A DNA stretch of 64,000 bases. It comes from Bacteroidota bacterium. GTDB taxonomy: Bacteria; Bacteroidota; Bacteroidia; Chitinophagales; Saprospiraceae. The position numbers and the translations under genes are program-made. Shown here in pieces: positions 35,093 through 45,100 of the stretch. Each line of letters begins with the position of its first letter. Positions within the stretch are counted from its first letter, which is position 1. The notes below the pieces were generated by a model that ran no database searches, was not told the DNA's origin, and saw only the letters and a list, made by a program, of their open reading frames with translations. The stretch covers positions 1 through 64,000 of the forward strand of contig JAKOVW010000079.1 in the NCBI GenBank assembly GCA_029781865.1, in the 5' to 3' direction.

Positions 35093-37603
35093 CTATTCTT
35101 CAGAGTCGTCTGCATCAGTAATGGAATCTGAGATTACGGGTTCTGATAATTTCTCATCCTCCTGTTCGATTACAGCAACATCGGCTATTTGGTCTCCTTC
35201 ATCCAGTCGTATTAATCGGACACCCTGAGTTGCACGACCCATGACTCTAAGATCCGAAACAGACATCCGGATAATCACTCCCTGTGTTGTTGTGATCATC
35301 AGGTCCTGTGATTCAGTAACATTTTTAATTGCAATTAGATCTCCGGTTTTCTCAGTTAGTTTTAGCGTTTTGACTCCTTTGCCACCGCGATTGGTTACAC
35401 TGTAATCATCAATGTCTGTGCGCTTGCCGTTTCCTTTTTCCGATACCACCAGAATGGTTACCCGGGGATCTTTGGGATCAACACAAACCATTCCGACTAC
35501 CTGATCGCCATTCTCTTCGTCTAATTTAATAGCGCGTACACCTGCAGCACTTCTGCCCATAGGACGAACTTTGCTTTCTGAAAAACGAATAGCTCTACCT
35601 TTTTTATTTGCGATTACAATTTCAGATTCGCCATTTGTCAGTTTAGCTTCGATTAAATGATCGCCTTCATGTACACTGATTGCAATAATACCGTTAGCCC
35701 TTGGACGACTGAAATCTTCCAGACTGCTTTTCTTTATCGTGCCGTTTTTAGTGCACAGCATAATGAAATGTGAATCCAGGAATGATTGATTTTCCAGATC
35801 TTCGATATTAATATAAGCTCTGACTTTATCTTCTTTGGGCAGGTTGATGATATTTTGAATTGCACGTCCCAATGATGTTTTTGTTGCTTCAGGGATTTCA
35901 TAAACTCTTAACCAATAGCATTTGCCAAGTTCTGTAAATAAGAGTAAATAATTGTGATTGCTGGCCACAAACATGTGTTCAATAAAATCTTCTTCTCTGG
36001 TTTTGCTTCCGGTTGAACCTCTTCCTCCCCTGCTTTGTGTTCTGTATTCTGAAGATTTTGTTCTTTTAATATAACCCTGATGTGAAATTGTAACGACGAC
36101 TTGATCGTTGGCGATCATATCTTCCATGTTGATTTCACCCTCTACCTGAGTAATATCCGTACGTCTTTCATCGCCGAATTTATCTTTGATAAGCAGAAGT
36201 TCGTCTTTAATAATTTTGCGTTGCAGGGTTTCGTCCTGAAGGATATTTTGGAGTCTTGCAATTTCTTTGATCAGTTCGTCATATTCTTCTTTTATTTTTT
36301 CGCGTTCCAATCCGGTTAATCGCTGCAGCCTCATTTCAAGTATGGCCTTCGCCTGTAACTCGGTCAGATTGAATTGAGAAATTAAGCCTTGTTTTGCATC
36401 ATCTACAGTTCTTGATCCCCTTATAAGTGCAATCACTTCATCTAAATGATCAATTGCAATTAACAGACCTTCGAGTATGTGCGCTTTTTCCTGTGCAATG
36501 CGCAATTCATATTTGGTTCTTCTTATGATGACCTCCAGTCTGAATTTAATAAAATGTTGAATCAGATCAATCAGACCGAGACTCATTGGTCGTCCCTGAA
36601 CTAAGGCGATGTTATTAATTCCAAAACTGGTTTGAAGGGGTGAGAATTTATACAGATTGCTCAATACCACATTTGAAATGGCATCTTTTTTTAATTCAAT
36701 GATTACACGCACACCATCGCGGTCAGATTCATCGCGAACGTCACTGATACCGGTAATCTTTTCTTCATTGACGAGGTCAGCAATTTTTTGAATCATCAAA
36801 GCCTTGTTAACCTGATATGGAATTTCAGAAATCAGAATAATTTCTTTTCCATCTTGAGTTTGTATTTCTGCTTTACCCCGAAGCAATATCTTTCCTTTGC
36901 CGGTTTCATAGGCATCCCTGATTCCGGATATGCCATAGATCGTTCCACCTGTCGGCAGATCAGGTCCCGGTATATAAGTCATCAATTCATCCAGACTGAT
37001 TTGCGGATTATCGATCATTCCTATGACGCCATTACAGACTTCAGTTAGATTATGAGGCAACATATTGGTTGCCATTCCAACTGCAATCCCTGAAGAGCCA
37101 TTGATCAACAAATTGGGTACCCTGGCAGGCAATACCGTTGGTTCTTCGAGACTATCGTCAAAGTTTAATCTGAAGTCGACAGTTTCCTTATCAATATCAT
37201 CCAATAATTCGTCTGCAATTCTGGATAATCGGGCTTCAGTATACCTCATTGCTGCCGGGCTGTCTCCGTCCAGGGAGCCGAAGTTTCCCTGGCCATCGAC
37301 CAATGGATATCTCATCGACCATTCCTGAGCCATTCGCACCATAGCATCGTAAACGGAGCTGTCTCCATGAGGGTGATATTTTCCGAGGACCTCTCCTACG
37401 ATTCTTGCGGACTTCTTATAGGATTTTGTATAATTCAAACCCAATTCCCTCATCCCATACATGACCCTGCGATGTACTGGTTTTAAGCCATCTCTAACAT
37501 CGGGTAATGCCCTGGCCACAATGACCGACATCGAATAGTCGATATATGAGGTTTGAAGTTGTTTTTCAATACTAACTGGTATAATTCTATCTTGATCAGA
37601 CAT
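35093..37603 (-). CDS. gyrA: DNA gyrase subunit A
   Basis: An 836-residue type II topoisomerase subunit. The start at 37603 gives the usual [14 protein letters not shown]-terminus; 15 further codons upstream are rejected. The catalytic Tyr is Y121 in [10 protein letters not shown]. In the quinolone-determining region the sequence [10 protein letters not shown] keeps Ser82 and Asp86 (E. coli Ser83 and Asp87), the unmutated state. The C-terminal beta-pinwheel contains SRGGRG and NRGGKG boxes, and the tail is acidic (DADDSEE). A TATCTTTG promoter-like element lies upstream at 37639-37632 on the minus strand. Confidence 0.97.
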   Translation of the reverse strand: MSDQDRIIPVSIEKQLQTSYIDYSMSVIVARALPDVRDGLKPVHRRVMYGMRELGLNYTKSYKKSARIVGEVLGKYHPHGDSSVYDAMVRMAQEWSMRYPLVDGQGNFGSLDGDSPAAMRYTEARLSRIADELLDDIDKETVDFRLNFDDSLEEPTVLPARVPNLLINGSSGIAVGMATNMLPHNLTEVCNGVIGMIDNPQISLDELMTYIPGPDLPTGGTIYGISGIRDAYETGKGKILLRGKAEIQTQDGKEIILISEIPYQVNKALMIQKIADLVNEEKITGISDVRDESDRDGVRVIIELKKDAISNVVLSNLYKFSPLQTSFGINNIALVQGRPMSLGLIDLIQHFIKFRLEVIIRRTKYELRIAQEKAHILEGLLIAIDHLDEVIALIRGSRTVDDAKQGLISQFNLTELQAKAILEMRLQRLTGLEREKIKEEYDELIKEIARLQNILQDETLQRKIIKDELLLIKDKFGDERRTDITQVEGEINMEDMIANDQVVVTISHQGYIKRTKSSEYRTQSRGGRGSTGSKTREEDFIEHMFVASNHNYLLLFTELGKCYWLRVYEIPEATKTSLGRAIQNIINLPKEDKVRAYINIEDLENQSFLDSHFIMLCTKNGTIKKSSLEDFSRPRANGIIAISVHEGDHLIEAKLTNGESEIVIANKKGRAIRFSESKVRPMGRSAAGVRAIKLDEENGDQVVGMVCVDPKDPRVTILVVSEKGNGKRTDIDDYSVTNRGGKGVKTLKLTEKTGDLIAIKNVTESQDLMITTTQGVIIRMSVSDLRVMGRATQGVRLIRLDEGDQIADVAVIEQEDEKLSEPVISDSITDADDSEE

Positions 37604-37631
37604 AGGTTTAAAGCACTTTATTAAGGGCAGG

Positions 37632-37639
37632 CAAAGATA
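37632..37639 (-). promoter_or_regulatory. Possible -7 element of gyrA promoter
   Basis: On the minus strand TATCTTTG fits the TAnnTTTG consensus, 28 nt before the gyrA ATG. No good -33 TTG was found at the expected distance, so support is partial. Confidence 0.3.
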
Positions 37640-37736
37640 ACAAATCAAACCCGAAAGTCATAGGAACAGGGCAACTTTTTTGTTATGTAAGATATTGTAT
37701 TTTAGGTTGTTATAAATATATATAATAATCATTTGA

Positions 37737-38522
37737 ATGGCGGTTCGTTTCCTTTTTATTCCCTTAGTACCTTTGCGGAAATTAAACCTATTGGCGCAGA
37801 TAAGTCCTTATAAATCAGGAGATTCAAAAAAGTCGCAGGTAACCCGGATGTTTGACAATATTTCCGGTAGCTACGATTTTTTGAATAGGTTCCTATCTCT
37901 CGGTATAGACAAAGGCTGGAGGCACAAAGCGCTTAAGTCCCTCAATATAACCAATTCATCTGATTGTGAAATTTTAGATGTGGCAAGTGGTACTTGTGAT
38001 CTGGCTATTGAGGCGATACATCAATATCCGGATATTAAAGTTATAGCTATTGATATTTCTGAGCAAATGCTTCAGAAGGGCCTGGAAAAAATTAAATCCG
38101 GAAAACTGGATCAACAAATTTCCATTGCTGTACAGGATGCAGAAAACATAAGTTATGCAGACAACCGGTTTGATGCGGTCATGATTGCTTTTGGCGTGCG
38201 TAATTTTGAGAATTTGAATAAAGGCTTATCTGAAATGCGTCGCGTTTTGAAACCCGGAGGGAAGATGGTTATTCTCGAGTTTTCACAACCCAGACATTTT
38301 CCGGTAAAACAGGTTTTTAAAATTTACTTCAAATATGTACTTCCATTCATAGGCAATTTACTGTCAAAAGATTCGCGCGCGTATACTTACCTCTTTGAAT
38401 CTGTGCAACATTTTCCGGATTATGAACGTTTTACAGCCATTTTAGAACAGGAAGGACTTAGAGAGTGCTCTTTTAAACCCTTGACTTTTGGGATATGTAC
38501 AATTTACTTAGGAACCAAATAG
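37737..38522 (+). CDS. menG: Demethylmenaquinone methyltransferase (MenG/UbiE)
   Basis: A 261-residue SAM-dependent C-methyltransferase for the last step of menaquinone synthesis. Family motifs are VTRMFDNISGSYDFLNRFLSLGIDKGWR, the SAM loop LDVASGTCDLAIEA, and the UbiE signature AFGVRNFENLNKGLSEMRRVLKPGG with ILEFSQP. The annotated ATG gives about 20 extra N-terminal residues (MAVRFLFIPLVPLRKLN) not typical of the family. A TTG just before AQISPYK is an alternative start. The last 28 nt overlap the porT gene on the same strand. Confidence 0.93.
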   Translation: MAVRFLFIPLVPLRKLNLLAQISPYKSGDSKKSQVTRMFDNISGSYDFLNRFLSLGIDKGWRHKALKSLNITNSSDCEILDVASGTCDLAIEAIHQYPDIKVIAIDISEQMLQKGLEKIKSGKLDQQISIAVQDAENISYADNRFDAVMIAFGVRNFENLNKGLSEMRRVLKPGGKMVILEFSQPRHFPVKQVFKIYFKYVLPFIGNLLSKDSRAYTYLFESVQHFPDYERFTAILEQEGLRECSFKPLTFGICTIYLGTK

Positions 38523-39214
38523 CATTTGGTTTTATCTTGTTTTTATTGAGTCCTTTTTTGTTGCATGCACAAGGAAGTAGTAAAAGTTATAATTATTTAA
38601 ATTTCAAAAACAAAGCACATTACTTTGGTCTGACCATAGGTTACAATACTTCCGGTTTTAAAATTGAACATTCCAAGCGATTTATTAATAATGGTGTTTA
38701 CCGTTGGAACGAAGGTGAAAGCAAACCAGGTTTAACCTTGTCGATGATTGCTAATTTTAAAATTGGCGAATTTTTTGATTTCAGGGTATTGCCCAGTATC
38801 GCCCTATCCTATCGCAGTTTAGCCTATATCAATGTAAATTCGAATGTAGAGCGCACGGATAAAATTGAGTCCGTATTTGGTGAAGTACCGATGTTAGTGC
38901 GATTTACATCGGCACCTTACAAAGACAAAAGAGTCTTCGTACTTGCAGGTGTAAAATATTCATATGATTTTGCATCAAACAGCAGAGCGGATAAAAATCA
39001 ATTCAATATTGTCCGGATTTCTCCTCATGATTTTCAATTTGAAATTGGTGCAGGTTTGCAATTCTACCTGCCTTTTTTCATCTTTTCACCGGAAATTAAA
39101 TTTTCACATGGATTAAATAACATTTTGATCTATGACAGCAAATTGCCCGAATCCACGATTATTGAAAAATTATTTTCCAAGTCATTTACGTTTTCACTTC
39201 ATTTTGAAGGATAA
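38495..39214 (+). CDS. porT: Type IX secretion protein PorT/SprT
   Basis: A 239-residue outer membrane barrel protein needed for T9SS function in related species. The signal peptide ends at LLHAQ (about 25). Diagnostic segments are HYFGLTIGYNTSGFKIEHS near the start, then PMLVRFTSAP, IVRISPHDFQFEIGAGLQFYLPFF, SPEIKFSHGLNN and a closing SKSFTFSLHFE. Length matches P. gingivalis PorT (about 244 aa). The gene overlaps the end of menG by 28 nt, a neighbourhood seen in other Bacteroidota, and is convergent with acpH with a 29-bp tail overlap. Confidence 0.9.
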   Translation: MYNLLRNQIAFGFILFLLSPFLLHAQGSSKSYNYLNFKNKAHYFGLTIGYNTSGFKIEHSKRFINNGVYRWNEGESKPGLTLSMIANFKIGEFFDFRVLPSIALSYRSLAYINVNSNVERTDKIESVFGEVPMLVRFTSAPYKDKRVFVLAGVKYSYDFASNSRADKNQFNIVRISPHDFQFEIGAGLQFYLPFFIFSPEIKFSHGLNNILIYDSKLPESTIIEKLFSKSFTFSLHFEG

Positions 39215-39785
39215 GCCAATCTGCAATTTCAAATTTGCATTTGGAGTAAAATGAATTAAATAGTTCGATGAATAATTCTGGTTTGGATTTAAAAACAGGA
39301 AGTACCGCAGTGAGATCTACATCAAAGCTTGTTTTTTGATTTGTGCGTTTCAATACTTCTTCCAGACCTTCCAGTGATTGATATTGTAATAACCACCGGT
39401 GTTGTACCATTTTCAGGCAAATCGTTGAAATGCGCTCAGGCATAATGCCTGAATATTCTTCCAGAATTTTATAATTAAGTTCTGAAAATTCTGAAATAGA
39501 GATATCAAAATACTTATCCCAGCTCAAAAAAAGCAAATAATCACATAATATATCTGTTGCAACCGGAGCGTATTTATGAATAACCGGATGAAATTCCTTA
39601 TTGATTTGTAAAAGGTACTCGTCATTATTTGAATACGTATCAATCCATCGATGCATCTTAAGCCCCTGTTTTAATAGTGGGTGCAGCGATGCTTCTTCAT
39701 AGCGCGTCAACAGGTCGGCAATATAATTGCCTGCTATGGAAGCCGGATCAGGAAAGGCAAGCGAAAGATGGGCTAAATAATTCAT
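39186..39785 (-). CDS. acpH: Acyl carrier protein phosphodiesterase family protein
   Basis: A 199-residue HD-like metal enzyme of the AcpH family, which removes 4'-phosphopantetheine from acyl carrier protein in E. coli. The N-terminus MNYLAHLSLAFPDPASIAGN, then LKMHRWIDTYSNNDE and PVATDILCDYLLFLSWDKYF carry the conserved His and Asp residues. Length and motif order agree with E. coli AcpH. It is convergent with porT. Biochemical activity in Bacteroidota has not been shown to my knowledge, so function is by family. Confidence 0.88.
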   Translation of the reverse strand: MNYLAHLSLAFPDPASIAGNYIADLLTRYEEASLHPLLKQGLKMHRWIDTYSNNDEYLLQINKEFHPVIHKYAPVATDILCDYLLFLSWDKYFDISISEFSELNYKILEEYSGIMPERISTICLKMVQHRWLLQYQSLEGLEEVLKRTNQKTSFDVDLTAVLPVFKSKPELFIELFNSFYSKCKFEIADWLILQNEVKT

Positions 39786-39949
39786 ATTATAATTCTATTG
39801 ACTTTCACGCGGTAGTTTAATAATGTATAATTGGTAATAAAGTTGCTACAGATATCAACTCGCCATTGGTGAAAACCAGAATTAATTTAATATAATTGCA
39901 TTTTTATTAAATTGTTTAAATTAATTAAACCAATATCTGGTTAAATGCC

Positions 39950-39982
39950 TTTGACCTGATTTCCCATTTTTTCCTAATTTTG
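39950..39982 (+). promoter_or_regulatory. Bacteroidota-type promoter for ychF
   Basis: TTTG at 39950-39953, 21-nt spacer, TAATTTTG at 39975-39982, 16 nt before the ychF ATG. Both elements fit the -33/-7 consensus of the phylum. Confidence 0.55.
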
Positions 39983-39998
39983 CGGCTTAATTAAAAAT

Positions 39999-41093
39999 AT
40001 GGGATTACAATGTGGAATTGTTGGGTTGCCGAATGTAGGTAAATCAACTTTATTTAATGCTTTGACATCCGCGGGGGCATTAGCCGCAAATTATCCATTT
40101 GCCACCAAGGACCCAAATCTTGGCGTTATTACCGTAGCAGATAACAGACTGGATGAGCTTGCACGCATTGTCAATCCTGTTCGAATTGTACCCACTACTG
40201 TTGATATATTGGATATCGCTGGTTTGATAAAAGGTGCATCACAGGGAGAAGGATTAGGGAATCAATTTCTGGCGAATATCCGGGAAGTTGATGCAATCAT
40301 CCATGTCATTCGCGCTTTTGATAATGACAATGTTGTACATGTCGATGGCTCGGTTGATCCTGTCCGTGATAAAGAAATTGTGGATACTGAACTCATATTG
40401 AAAGATATAGAAACCATCGAAAAGCGAATTGACAGAATCAGAAAGCAATCTAAAAGTGGGGATAAAGAAATTTTGCGCGATCTGGGAATGACAGAAGATT
40501 TGCTTAAGCATCTCGAAGCTGGTAAACCGGCACGGTCATTTATAAGCGATGAGACTACTGCCGCTTTCGTAAAGGCTAGTCAGATATTGACAGGGAAACC
40601 TGTTCTGTATGTATGCAATGTAGATGAGTTCTCTATACACACCGGTAATAAACATACGGAAGCTTTTATACAATCTGTTGCAGCTGAATCAGCAAAGGTC
40701 CTGTTTATTTCTGCTGAGATAGAAGCACAGATATCTGAATTGCCTGTTGAAGACCGCGCTGAATTCTTTAAAGAAATGGAATTGGAAGAACCAGGCATTC
40801 ACAAAATCACCAGAGCAGCTTACGAATTGCTCAATCTGATTACTTATTTTACAGCAGGAGAAAAGGAAGTAAGAGCGTGGACGGTGATTAAAGGGAGTAA
40901 AGCACCACAGGCCGCAGGCGTCATACATACTGATTTTGAAAAAGGATTCATCCGCGCAGAAGTCATAAAATACAATGATTACATATATTATAAATCTGAA
41001 GCAGCCGTAAAAGCAGCCGGTAAAATGGCCATCGAAGGTAAGGAATACATCGTGCAGGATGGTGATATTATGCATTTCTTGTTTAATGTTTAA
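39999..41093 (+). CDS. ychF: Redox-regulated ATPase/GTPase YchF (OLA1 family)
   Basis: A 364-residue Obg-related P-loop NTPase. The P-loop is GLPNVGKSTLFNALTSA (about 8-24), G3 is DIAGLIKGASQGEGLGNQFL, and the NxxE motif NVDE replaces the usual NKxD, explaining ATP preference. A helical domain and a C-terminal TGS domain (about 280-364, ending HFLFNV) complete it. Length is that of E. coli YchF. It binds ribosomes and responds to oxidative stress in other bacteria. The gene has its own promoter and terminator. Confidence 0.96.
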   Translation: MGLQCGIVGLPNVGKSTLFNALTSAGALAANYPFATKDPNLGVITVADNRLDELARIVNPVRIVPTTVDILDIAGLIKGASQGEGLGNQFLANIREVDAIIHVIRAFDNDNVVHVDGSVDPVRDKEIVDTELILKDIETIEKRIDRIRKQSKSGDKEILRDLGMTEDLLKHLEAGKPARSFISDETTAAFVKASQILTGKPVLYVCNVDEFSIHTGNKHTEAFIQSVAAESAKVLFISAEIEAQISELPVEDRAEFFKEMELEEPGIHKITRAAYELLNLITYFTAGEKEVRAWTVIKGSKAPQAAGVIHTDFEKGFIRAEVIKYNDYIYYKSEAAVKAAGKMAIEGKEYIVQDGDIMHFLFNV

Positions 41094-41193
41094 CCAGTAA
41101 AATGCTCACGTTTTTTTGTAAAATAGAATGTAGAGTCGAATTGTTTCGCTATAAAAATCCAGTTTAAATCTTACATTTACTATATTGATGCTT

Positions 41194-41220
41194 CAGCCAT
41201 ACGCAAGCAATGGCTGTTTT
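41194..41220 (+). terminator. Intrinsic terminator of ychF
   Basis: CAGCCAT (41194-41200), 9-nt loop, ATGGCTG (41210-41216) and TTTT form a 7-bp perfect stem with T run 100 nt after the ychF stop. It also separates ychF from the convergent methyltransferase gene, which ends at 41226. Confidence 0.75.
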
Positions 41221-41225
41221 AAAAT

Positions 41226-42119
41226 TCATTTACTTGTTTTCCGAAGCAAATAAATTTGACTGGAATAGCTGTTGTTTTGTTTCAATGTGGCACGTAGATT
41301 TGAAATCAACCCTATGAACATTCCTTTAATAAATGCAAGTGTAGATTTTTTATACTTCTCACTCAACATACTTACATAGTAGGAATCAAAATGCATAGGT
41401 AATGTCTTAAAGACAGTGAGTCCATGTTTAAATCCAAGATCGCGTATTGTTTGAGGAGTGAAATGCCACAAATGCCTTGGAACATCATAACCGGCCCAAA
41501 AGGATTGATAATGCCGCGCATCAAATGATGAGCAATTAGGTAATGCAATGATTACAATACCTTCGGAATCCAATAATCTGCATATTTGACTCATACGGTT
41601 ATTTAAATTTTCAACATGTTCCAATACATGCCATAACGTAATTATATCAAAACTGGATGAATTCAGCTTATCCAGTTCAGATTCTTCGTGTACATCGATA
41701 CCAAATTGTTGTATGGAGCGCATCCTGGATGGTGTATCTGGTTCAATCCCTATTGCTGCAAAACCGGATTGTTTGCAACTATTGAGGAAATAGCCTGCGC
41801 CACTGCCAATATCCAGCAACCGTGGGTTATTGGAATACTTTTTTATAAGCGATATTTTACCGCGCAATGTTATTTTGCGAATGAAATGATAAAGCTTGTT
41901 GATAAGGCCTTGTGCAGTGTCGCTGTGTGAAATATAATTATCGGAAGCATAATATCTTCCAAGTTCACCGGATGTGGGTCTTGGAGACGTGATGACGAAA
42001 TTGCAATATTCGCATTGGATCAAAGTAAAATCTTCACGGCTAATAGAATAATCTTTGCAAATAAATAAAGATTTAAATGCAGTTGAATTGCATACTGGGC
42101 ATTCTGTCACATGAATCAT
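41226..42119 (-). CDS. Class I SAM-dependent methyltransferase with N-terminal zinc-binding motif
   Basis: A 297-residue protein. The N-terminus has CPVC and CEYC pairs (residues 8-11 and about 36-39), a zinc knuckle common in this Methyltransf_23-like group. The SAM-binding motif I is RLLDIGSGAGYFLNSCK near residue 98, with HVLEHVENLN as motif II/III. Members often act on glycans or surface polymers. The gene starts 16 nt after the stop of the first-cassette giant surface protein, so it is probably the distal gene of that transcript and might modify its product or glycan (inference). Confidence 0.85.
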   Translation of the reverse strand: MIHVTECPVCNSTAFKSLFICKDYSISREDFTLIQCEYCNFVITSPRPTSGELGRYYASDNYISHSDTAQGLINKLYHFIRKITLRGKISLIKKYSNNPRLLDIGSGAGYFLNSCKQSGFAAIGIEPDTPSRMRSIQQFGIDVHEESELDKLNSSSFDIITLWHVLEHVENLNNRMSQICRLLDSEGIVIIALPNCSSFDARHYQSFWAGYDVPRHLWHFTPQTIRDLGFKHGLTVFKTLPMHFDSYYVSMLSEKYKKSTLAFIKGMFIGLISNLRATLKQNNSYSSQIYLLRKTSK

Positions 42120-42135
42120 GTAATAATTGACCTGC

Positions 42136-45100
42136 TTATTTAATTATACTAATATTACCTTTCTTCGCGATTTTCCGTCCATCAGGGCAGGTAATTTGTA
42201 ATCCGTAGCCATATACATCAGGCGTTAAACTTTCGTTTTTAAATTTTCCATCCCAGCCATCATTCACATTGTTGGAAGTAAATACTTTTGTTCCCCAACG
42301 GTTATAAATGATCAGTTCCATATCAAGAAACGCATTCGGTAAGGATCTGACGTATAAGATATCATTTACTTTGTCATTGTTAGGACTAAATGCGTTTGGA
42401 ATAAAAAATGATTCTTCACAAGTTTTTACTACGACTCTGATAGTTGCTGTTGCGGTACATCCATTTTCATCCGTAACAGTGACTGTATACACCGTGGTGC
42501 GGATCGGTTTAGCAATCGGATTATAGATACTACTATCATTTAAAGTGCCATCCTGTGGTTTCCATATGTATTTCCAATTGTCGTGTTTCGTTGCCATTAA
42601 CTGACTGGTTTGTCCTGCAACAATGGTATCCGGTTCGGCATCCACACTCAATCCGGATTTTGGGTTATTAACATTTATCGTTTTGGAAAGTTCCCAGTCA
42701 CAATGATGATCGTTACTGATCTTGACTGTAAATTGAGTTGTTTGGTCCGGTTTTACATAAACAATGGAGCTCGTATCACTTCCAAGTATAAAATCTTTGG
42801 GCGACCATTTATAATGATAATTGGTTCCCGGTCCCGGATTCACCTGAATAAAAGTACTGTCGCCAATACAAATGAAATCTGGTCCGCTAAGCGTAGCATT
42901 CAATTCAAATAATTCTACGTAAACGGTATCGCGCGAGCCACAACCATAAGGATCAAATGCCTTAACAATATAGAAAGTAGTACTGTCAGGGGTAACTTCT
43001 ATTTCAGGACCTTTTCCAATTGGATGATTAAAGCGGTCGCACCATTCATATTCTGTTCCATTTTGATTGGAAGAAACTTTTAATGTTATTTTTGCTTTTT
43101 CGCATAAAATCGTATCCGGCACTGCATGGAGCAGAAGCTTTGCAGGAACAAATACACAAATGGTATCGCTCAAAGAACACGAGTCCGGAAAATCGGGATC
43201 TGTAATTTTTACATAATATTTTGTACTTACAGATACTGTCGCGGTAGGATTAGGGCTGGTCGGATTGTCGAGCCCTGTTGCAGGGGTCCATTCATAATGA
43301 TATTTAGGATCGCCTCCGGGATTTAATTGAACAGATTCTCCATTACAGGAAATGACTGTATCCCGAAGATTAATTTTTAATTCTACAATGGTTATTTCTT
43401 TTTGCAACATTCTTGTACAAATAGAATCGACAGTAAGTCGGACGATATATTTACCATGTCTTTTGTATTCATAGCTTGTGGATCTTTCATGCGAACTGCC
43501 CATTCCGTCTCCAAAATCCCAATTAATGCTGCCGTGACTCGTTGCATTTACTTTGATGCGTAAAGAACCGCATTCATTTTCAATAGTAAAGTCAGGATCA
43601 GGAGGAGTTACAGCGTTGATAACGATGCTGTCGGAATATTCACATGCAAATTGATTTTTAATCGTAAAGTACAATACATATCTGCCAGGTGAAGGACACA
43701 AGATTTTTGGATTCAGAACATTTAAAGGACTTAGAATAATAGAATTCGGTAACCAATTGATCACCAGCTGATCTGCAGGATTCAAATTAGCAATTTGAAT
43801 AGTGACCGTATCCTCGACACATACGGTATAAATACTATCATAACGCAATTTGACAGAATGATCTGAAATGGTTATAGAAGTACTATCCTGACATTGATCT
43901 CCGGTGCCACCTTTTACATAAAATGTTTTGCTTCCATTGATATGATCAATATAATGATTACCAGTAAATAATACTGGAATGAAATTAGGGTTCAATGACC
44001 AGATAAAGGTTGTTGCACTATCCGATTTTGCGGTTAGATCTATCAAGCCATCGCAGATGGAAGTATCACCCATGACCGAGATATTAATTTTATCCCGAAC
44101 AGATACGGTAACCTGTTTGATAACAGAACAGGGTCCGTCTGTAATCGTAACTGTATAAGTTGTTTTGGTAGTCGGTTTGGCAAATGGATCGCTTGGATTG
44201 TTTAAATTCAATGTGCTTTTGGGCTCCCAATTATAACTTAAATGTGGGTCCGGGTTTTTAACTAATTTAGCGGAGTCTCCTCTGCAAATGGTTAAATCAG
44301 GTAGTAAATCGACGTTTACAATTTTAACTTCCAGCATTTTTGTTATGCTGGCTGTGCAACCGTTTTCATCGGTAATCGTCAATTTAATTGAAATTTTACC
44401 ATCTCCTTTCAAACTAAAAACAGGATCGGGCAGATTGGATACTATGGTATCTTTTGGTCCTGACAACATCCATTGCCGGTTTGTAATATTGTAATTTGAG
44501 GAAGATTTATCTTTGATTTGCAGTCCGACTTTGGTATCACAGCTTAAAGTGTAATCAAAGTCCGCAAGTAGTTTAGGATCTATCACTTTAATGATTAAAT
44601 GACTGGTATCATCACAATCACCATTTTTTGCAATTAAAACAACTTCGTACTCCCCTTCTTTTGAATAAGTGAACATTGGATTAAAATCCTTTGAGATTAA
44701 ATTCTTGTTGGATTTCCAATCAAAGTACCAGGTAAATTCAATACCATCTGTGCTTAAGTTCCTGAAGTTAACTTTAAGGCCATCACACAAACCGGATGAT
44801 CTTTCAAAAGCTGCTGTTGGTTTTTGTCCGCATGGTACAATGTTCAACTCAAAATCTCTGCGGGAATATCCTATTAATTCACCCTTACGATATTCGTATG
44901 CACAAATTCCTACCACAAACTGGCCAACTATATTCGGCGTGGCAGTGATCATTCCTGTTTTAGAATCAATGGCAAATGGACTACCGATGACATTTGTAAT
45001 GCTAAATGGCGATTTCCAGATAACTGTATCATAGGGTGGAAAATCAGGTCTGCCTCCCGGAAATGCTTTTGTTTTGCCTTTATATGGAGTACATAGATTG

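Noticed and set aside
35008-35115. N-terminal extension of the TPR protein overlapping gyrA
   Set aside because: A signal peptide begins at 35007; the extension is shadow sequence running into the gyrA end.
40254-41075. Minus-strand frames opposite ychF
   Set aside because: Antisense to a highly conserved gene; compositions are Phe/Ile/Cys-rich, as expected for shadows.
42308-45034. Several plus-strand open frames of 66-121 codons inside the giant surface protein genes
   Set aside because: They are antisense shadows of long, clearly coding minus-strand genes with recognisable domains.
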